Shown in pieces: positions 60,319 through 64,000 of a stretch of DNA of 64,000 nucleotides. The position numbers and the translations under genes are program-made. This stretch comes from Candidatus Scalindua arabica (GTDB lineage: Bacteria; Planctomycetota; Brocadiia; Brocadiales; Scalinduaceae). The stretch is from contig JAANXD010000026.1 in assembly GCA_018263435.1 (NCBI GenBank), positions 1 to 64,000 on the forward strand. The letters run 5' to 3'. Below the pieces are notes generated by a model that saw only the letters and a program-made list of their open reading frames with translations, made no database searches and was not told where the DNA came from. Each line of letters opens with the position of its first letter. The first letter of the stretch is position 1.

Positions 60319-60780
60319 ATGAGTACTGAAACAAAAATTGATACCAGAGCAACTTCTGCAGAGTTTGGAAAGACTACAGATCATGTCAAGGTCAAGATGC
60401 CTGACAAGGTAATTGTTCATCAGCTTGAAAAGCAATTAAATTCTTCTTATTCAGAAGAGAGGCAATGTTCGGTTTCTATTGCAGATCTCCCATCTTATAC
60501 CGTAGGTGTTGACATTACGTCAATACAACCTTCTAGTAATGACAGAAACCACCGTCATTATTATGAAGCATTAATCTTTTTTCTGGAAGGCAGTGGTTAC
60601 TCTGTTATCGAGGGAGAAAGGGTTGAATGGGAAGCAGGCGACGCCCTTTACATTCCACCTTGGTCATGGCACCAGCATTTTAATACAGACCCTGATAAAG
60701 TGGTGCGATACCTCTGCGGTACAAATGCACCGTTACTGCAAAGTGTTGGAGAAATAGACTATAGAGAAGAAGCTGTATAA
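60319..60780 (+). CDS. Cupin-domain protein 2 (paralogue)
   Basis: 153 residues. The cupin motifs are NHRHYYEALIFFLEGSG and GDALYIPPWSWHQHFN, and the ending (NAPLLQSVGEIDYREEAV) parallels that of protein 1 (NAPLLQNVGGIARREEAV). AAAGGAGGAC ribosome site. The pair arose by tandem duplication long enough ago for the N-terminal arms to diverge; they probably form a heterodimer or have divided substrates. It is 44 bp after protein 1 and 30 bp before the CDF transporter gene. Confidence 0.82.
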   Translation: MSTETKIDTRATSAEFGKTTDHVKVKMPDKVIVHQLEKQLNSSYSEERQCSVSIADLPSYTVGVDITSIQPSSNDRNHRHYYEALIFFLEGSGYSVIEGERVEWEAGDALYIPPWSWHQHFNTDPDKVVRYLCGTNAPLLQSVGEIDYREEAV

Positions 60781-60810
60781 CAGCTGACATCTTATCAATA
60801 TTAATGTCAT

Positions 60811-62001
60811 ATGAAAATGCAATTCAACAAAAGATTAGCAAAGCTGTTCATAAGTGATTTTGATAATACGGATAACAAAAAAGTTCGTATCAAGTATGGC
60901 CTGGTTGCCGGTTGGTTTGGTATTTATTCAACCTTTGTGCTTTTCGTGATAAAGATGACCATTGGAATTTTGTCCGGGTCTGTGTCTATGGTTGCTAATG
61001 CCTTTCATCTCCTTTCGCATCTAGCCAACTCAATTATCCTTGTAATCAGCTTCAAGTTGACTGCCCGCCCTGCTACAGAGAAGAATCCATTTGGCCACGG
61101 AAGGATGGAGCATATAGCTCCACTTATTATGTCAATATTCTTATTTATCTCAGGTATTCAGATAGGAGAGCATTCACTCCAGCAGGCGATTGAACCTCAC
61201 GAACTACACTATTGGCCAGCATTACCATGGATTCTGCTCTTTACAATTGTGGTGAAACAGTGGCTTTCACGGTTTGTAACTTTTCTTGGCAAAAGTGTTG
61301 ATTCACATGCTATTCTAACAAATGCTGCTCACCATAATATCGAAATGGTAATGACACTTGCTGTTATTGGAGGACTGGTTGTCGGCCATTATCTTCATCA
61401 TCCTGAGGTAGATGGCTATATTGGGATTCTGGTATCTGCATGGTTATTATTTCTCGGATATACTCATGGAAAAGAAGCTATCGTTCCGCTCCTCGGGCAA
61501 GCCCCCAGCAAGGATATTATAAATAAGATTCGAGAGACAGCACAATCTGTCAAAGGAGTAGAAAATGTTCACGAAATCATCGTGCATGACTATGGTTCGA
61601 TGTATTTGATTTCACTCCATGCGGAGATTCCGGCAGAATTAGGCGCTGTAGAAATGCATGAAATTACCGAAATATGCGAACATAAACTGAGAAAAACATT
61701 TGGTGGTGAAGCAGTATGCCATATGGACCCGATGATGGAAATGACCCCGGAAATCAAGGCTATCGAGGACAAGTTCAAGCAAATCATAAAGACTTTTCCA
61801 CAAATTGTAAGCTATCACGACTTTCGTGTAGTTGCAGGAACCAAGGGAAGAATAATTATTGTAGCTGATATTGACTTGAAAGAAGAGATAGATGAAGAGG
61901 ATTTCGGCCAGATATCAAAAAAACTTGCTATTCAAGTTAAAAAAGAAATAGAGCACGTTCTTTACTCTAATTTCTATATTACACCAAAGTTCTCATATTG
62001 A
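60811..62001 (+). CDS. Cation diffusion facilitator (CDF) family transporter
   Basis: 396 residues. Membrane domain with SMVANAFHLLSHLANSIILV (metal-site His/Asn near residue 65-69), FGHGRMEHIAPLIM, and VDSHAILTNAAHHNIEMVMT (metal-site His). C-terminal cytoplasmic domain has VHEIIVHDYGSMYLISLHAEI. The site residues deviate from the standard HxxxD pattern (here H-L-L-S-H and N-A-A-H-H), so the metal may differ from Zn. A second small domain ends the protein (about 310-396). Probable divalent-metal efflux. Confidence 0.85.
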   Translation: MKMQFNKRLAKLFISDFDNTDNKKVRIKYGLVAGWFGIYSTFVLFVIKMTIGILSGSVSMVANAFHLLSHLANSIILVISFKLTARPATEKNPFGHGRMEHIAPLIMSIFLFISGIQIGEHSLQQAIEPHELHYWPALPWILLFTIVVKQWLSRFVTFLGKSVDSHAILTNAAHHNIEMVMTLAVIGGLVVGHYLHHPEVDGYIGILVSAWLLFLGYTHGKEAIVPLLGQAPSKDIINKIRETAQSVKGVENVHEIIVHDYGSMYLISLHAEIPAELGAVEMHEITEICEHKLRKTFGGEAVCHMDPMMEMTPEIKAIEDKFKQIIKTFPQIVSYHDFRVVAGTKGRIIIVADIDLKEEIDEEDFGQISKKLAIQVKKEIEHVLYSNFYITPKFSY

Positions 62002-62066
62002 ATATTTAATATAATAGAGAATCTGTTAAACAGAAAGAACGATACATTAATATATTTTCTATCTTT

Positions 62067-62921
62067 TCAATCAGGTTGATTTAACCCATCTTTAACCATC
62101 TGGACATGATCATCAAACGATGCGATTTCCTCTCTGAAGAAAAGCCCCTGGTAAATTGGATCAGTGCTTTCTGCCAGCATCATAGCTCTTGAACGGTCCA
62201 GTGTATCATGTTCTTCAGGAAGCTTTACCGCCGCATCATTCCAGCTATCATACGTGACAACTTTATTAAACACCACACAGGGTGACAAGTCGTGGATAAA
62301 TGAAAAACCTTTATGACTGATGGCTTTAGTAATTAGTTCAGACACCATATCCCGTTCTCTGGAAAAGGTCCTTGCCACAAAGGTAGCCCCGTATGCCAGT
62401 GCGAGAGTGGTGGGATTTAGAGGGCGTGCAATATTTCCATATGGAGATGTACCGCTCTTCATGCTCATTGGTGAAGTAGGGGATATCTGGCCTTTGGTTA
62501 GACCGTAAATACTGTTATCCAACAATATATAGGTCAGATTGAAATTACTTCGCGCAGCATGTGGAAAATGACCACCTCCTATCCCTACGCCGTCACCATC
62601 TCCTCCAACTACTACAACAGTTAAGTCCGGACTAGCTACTTTAATACCGGTAGCTATTGGTATAGCCCTGCCATGCAATCCATGTAATCCAAATCCTTTA
62701 ATGAAAAATGGAAATCTGCCGGAGCAGCCAATTCCGGAAACTACTACAAAATCCTTAGGTGGGATTTTCAGTGTTTCAGCAGCTTCATATAGACCGTGTA
62801 GTCCTGTAAAATGACCACATCCGGGACACCAGGTAGGAAGGTTGTCTCTCCACTGCTTTGTTTTAGAAGCCTTGGCCTTCTCAAATTCTTCAAGTACAGT
62901 TTTTTTACTTAGAAAGCTCAC
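62067..62921 (-). CDS. korB: 2-oxoacid:ferredoxin oxidoreductase, beta subunit
   Basis: 284 residues, the thiamine-diphosphate-binding beta subunit: LPTWCPGCGHFTGLHGLYEA, VSGIGCSGRFPFFIKGFG, HGRAIPIATGIKVASPDL, GGDGDGVGIGGGHFPHAARSN and LDNSIYGLTKGQISPTSP are the family blocks. With the alpha subunit just upstream it makes an acyl-CoA from a 2-oxoacid (2-oxoglutarate or pyruvate) and reduced ferredoxin. Start overlaps the alpha stop by 17 bp. No separate gamma or delta subunit is adjacent in this window. Confidence 0.92.
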   Translation of the reverse strand: MSFLSKKTVLEEFEKAKASKTKQWRDNLPTWCPGCGHFTGLHGLYEAAETLKIPPKDFVVVSGIGCSGRFPFFIKGFGLHGLHGRAIPIATGIKVASPDLTVVVVGGDGDGVGIGGGHFPHAARSNFNLTYILLDNSIYGLTKGQISPTSPMSMKSGTSPYGNIARPLNPTTLALAYGATFVARTFSRERDMVSELITKAISHKGFSFIHDLSPCVVFNKVVTYDSWNDAAVKLPEEHDTLDRSRAMMLAESTDPIYQGLFFREEIASFDDHVQMVKDGLNQPD

Positions 62922-64000
62922 TGTTCGCCTCCATAATTTTTTGGGCTATTTTTAAGGGACTTACCGGTTCCACCGCAGGTATATGAACCTCAATAGGTTT
63001 TATACCATATCGTGATTTTAGTAAAGCTGCATACTGTCCCTGATAATTCATCTCAGGTACAATAATCTTCTTACATGAAGCAAAGAATTTTAGAAATAAA
63101 TCCTCGCGTTGCGGATGGATCATAATGGATTTGATTAATTTCGTCTTAACCCCATTTTTCTTCGCTATTTCCATGCCTTCTAATATGGAGCCTATTGTTG
63201 ATCCCCAACCGGCAATGCCAATTTCCGCAGTTTCATCTCCAAGAATATTTGCATGAGGAAGGTCAGCCATCATAGATTCAAATTTACGAAACCGTTTTGC
63301 TGTCATCATACTGTGCACATCAGATTCATAATTGGGATTCCCGGTGACTGAATGTTCAAGGCCGGTAGTAGAGTAAACGGCTCCAGGTTCTCCCGGCACG
63401 ACCATGGGAGAAACACCATCGTCAGTAATTTGATAGCGTAGGAAATCTTCTAACTGCTCTGACGTTGGTTTCTTTCTGGTACATCTATCCCTGTCAATAT
63501 TTTCCTTGATCGTAACGGTTTCTATACGCTGTCCCAAAAAGAGATCACTTAGAAAGATAACAGGAGTCTGGTATTTCTCGGCAATGTCAAAGGCCAGCTG
63601 AATACCGCTATAGCACTCTTCAGAGTTGCTGGGTGCCATTACTACCCGGGGAGAATCTCCGGCACCACCATAAAGTGCAATATTAAGATCTCCCTGCTCA
63701 ACCTTAGTAGGGAGGCCTGTAGAAGGCCCACCGCGTTGAACGTTAACAATAACAGTCGGGATTTCAGCCATTACCGACATATTAATCATTTCGCTCATCA
63801 GTGAAATGCCGGGGCCTGATGTGGCCGTCATTGCACGCTTTCCCGCAAACCAGGCTCCAAGCACAGCACCTATAGCTGCAATTTCGTCTTCCATCTGAAG
63901 GGTCCATCCACCCAGCTTCGGCAATTCCTTTGCCGCGATCTCCATGATTTTTGTTGCAGGTGTAATGGGGTATCCCGCAAAAAATTTCAAACCGCAATCT
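62905..64000 (-). CDS. korA: 2-oxoacid:ferredoxin oxidoreductase, alpha subunit (5' end outside window)
   Basis: The frame is open through the window end (DCGLKFFAGYPITPATKIMEI), so the gene continues beyond 64000. Blocks: FFAGYPITPATKIMEIAAKEL, EDEIAAIGAVLGAWFAGKRA, TSGPGISLMSEMINMSV, NVQRGGPSTGLPTKVEQGDL. The C-terminal half includes AEIGIAGWGSTIGSILEGM and IVPEMNYQGQYAALLKSRYG. The TTG at 63990 is internal to the family alignment. This is the fused alpha-gamma-type arrangement or the alpha subunit alone; the missing N terminus (gamma part) decides. Confidence 0.92.
   Translation of the reverse strand, partial: DCGLKFFAGYPITPATKIMEIAAKELPKLGGWTLQMEDEIAAIGAVLGAWFAGKRAMTATSGPGISLMSEMINMSVMAEIPTVIVNVQRGGPSTGLPTKVEQGDLNIALYGGAGDSPRVVMAPSNSEECYSGIQLAFDIAEKYQTPVIFLSDLFLGQRIETVTIKENIDRDRCTRKKPTSEQLEDFLRYQITDDGVSPMVVPGEPGAVYSTTGLEHSVTGNPNYESDVHSMMTAKRFRKFESMMADLPHANILGDETAEIGIAGWGSTIGSILEGMEIAKKNGVKTKLIKSIMIHPQREDLFLKFFASCKKIIVPEMNYQGQYAALLKSRYGIKPIEVHIPAVEPVSPLKIAQKIMEANSELSK

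Noticed and set aside
1-64000. tRNA, rRNA or CRISPR array
   Set aside because: No tRNA-like GTTCGA-type T-loop in a cloverleaf context, no rRNA sequence, and no regularly spaced direct repeat array was found by eye; a tRNAscan/CRISPR search would be decisive.

Overview
The window is AT-rich bacterial chromosome. It holds about 75 protein-coding genes on both strands and no rRNA or tRNA gene that I could see. Several features suggest a Gram-negative anaerobe or microaerophile of the Planctomycetes, most like the anammox-type Brocadiales (for example Scalindua). These are many small secreted c-type cytochromes, LpxK and LolA-like envelope genes, anaerobic cobalamin synthesis, a radical-SAM futalosine step towards menaquinone, a superoxide reductase/desulforedoxin/bacterioferritin group, and a 2-oxoacid:ferredoxin oxidoreductase. 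The taxonomic assignment is an inference from gene content; no marker gene was compared.

Layout. 1-1170: 3' part of asnS. 1225-1870: a lone gene between integron-like core sites. 1893-9989: cobalamin cluster cobQ, cbiB, cobB, cbiX, cbiC, cbiD, cbiE, cbiL, with REP-type and other repeats between the genes. 10055-13478: DEAD-box helicase, secreted methyltransferase and a free-standing LAGLIDADG protein. 13635-15996: queE and queC (7-deazaguanine synthesis), then a ParE-type toxin-antitoxin pair lying between two copies of the queC 3' end. 16098-25983: a frameshifted gene, LolA-like protein, nucleoside phosphorylase and amidohydrolase, serS, ispF, TPR protein, dynamin-like GTPase, ridA and mqnE. 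26108-27824: three cytochrome genes. 28096-37130: proS, DUF4416, ndk, lipoprotein, rpiB, a Sua5-family gene, an S55-type peptidase and a large beta-propeller protein. 37265-37662: hicBA.

37717-46453 is the most unusual part. It encodes a MutL/GlmL-type ASKHA ATPase with no mutase beside it, a 383-residue conserved partner, a DUF6754 membrane protein and three further membrane proteins, all on one strand. This looks like one uncharacterised membrane-associated system. It has been invaded by two four-helix-bundle (rRNA-IVS-type) genes, by a REP-associated tyrosine transposase (RAYT) with identical 64-nt paired REPs on each side, and by a 279-bp MITE with a clear target duplication inside the RAYT 3' end.

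46468-55327 has a conserved uncharacterised gene, a second hicBA, lpxK, an HNH nuclease, a leuB-like gene, thiD, a nucleotidyltransferase, a TPM protein, a secreted protein and an SGNH hydrolase. 55401-56846 is a divergent oxidative-stress group (bacterioferritin and a 40-residue desulforedoxin against superoxide reductase). 56943-62001: aspartase/fumarase, a tetraheme and a monoheme cytochrome, two tandem cupins and a CDF transporter. The window ends with korB and the 5'-incomplete korA on the minus strand.
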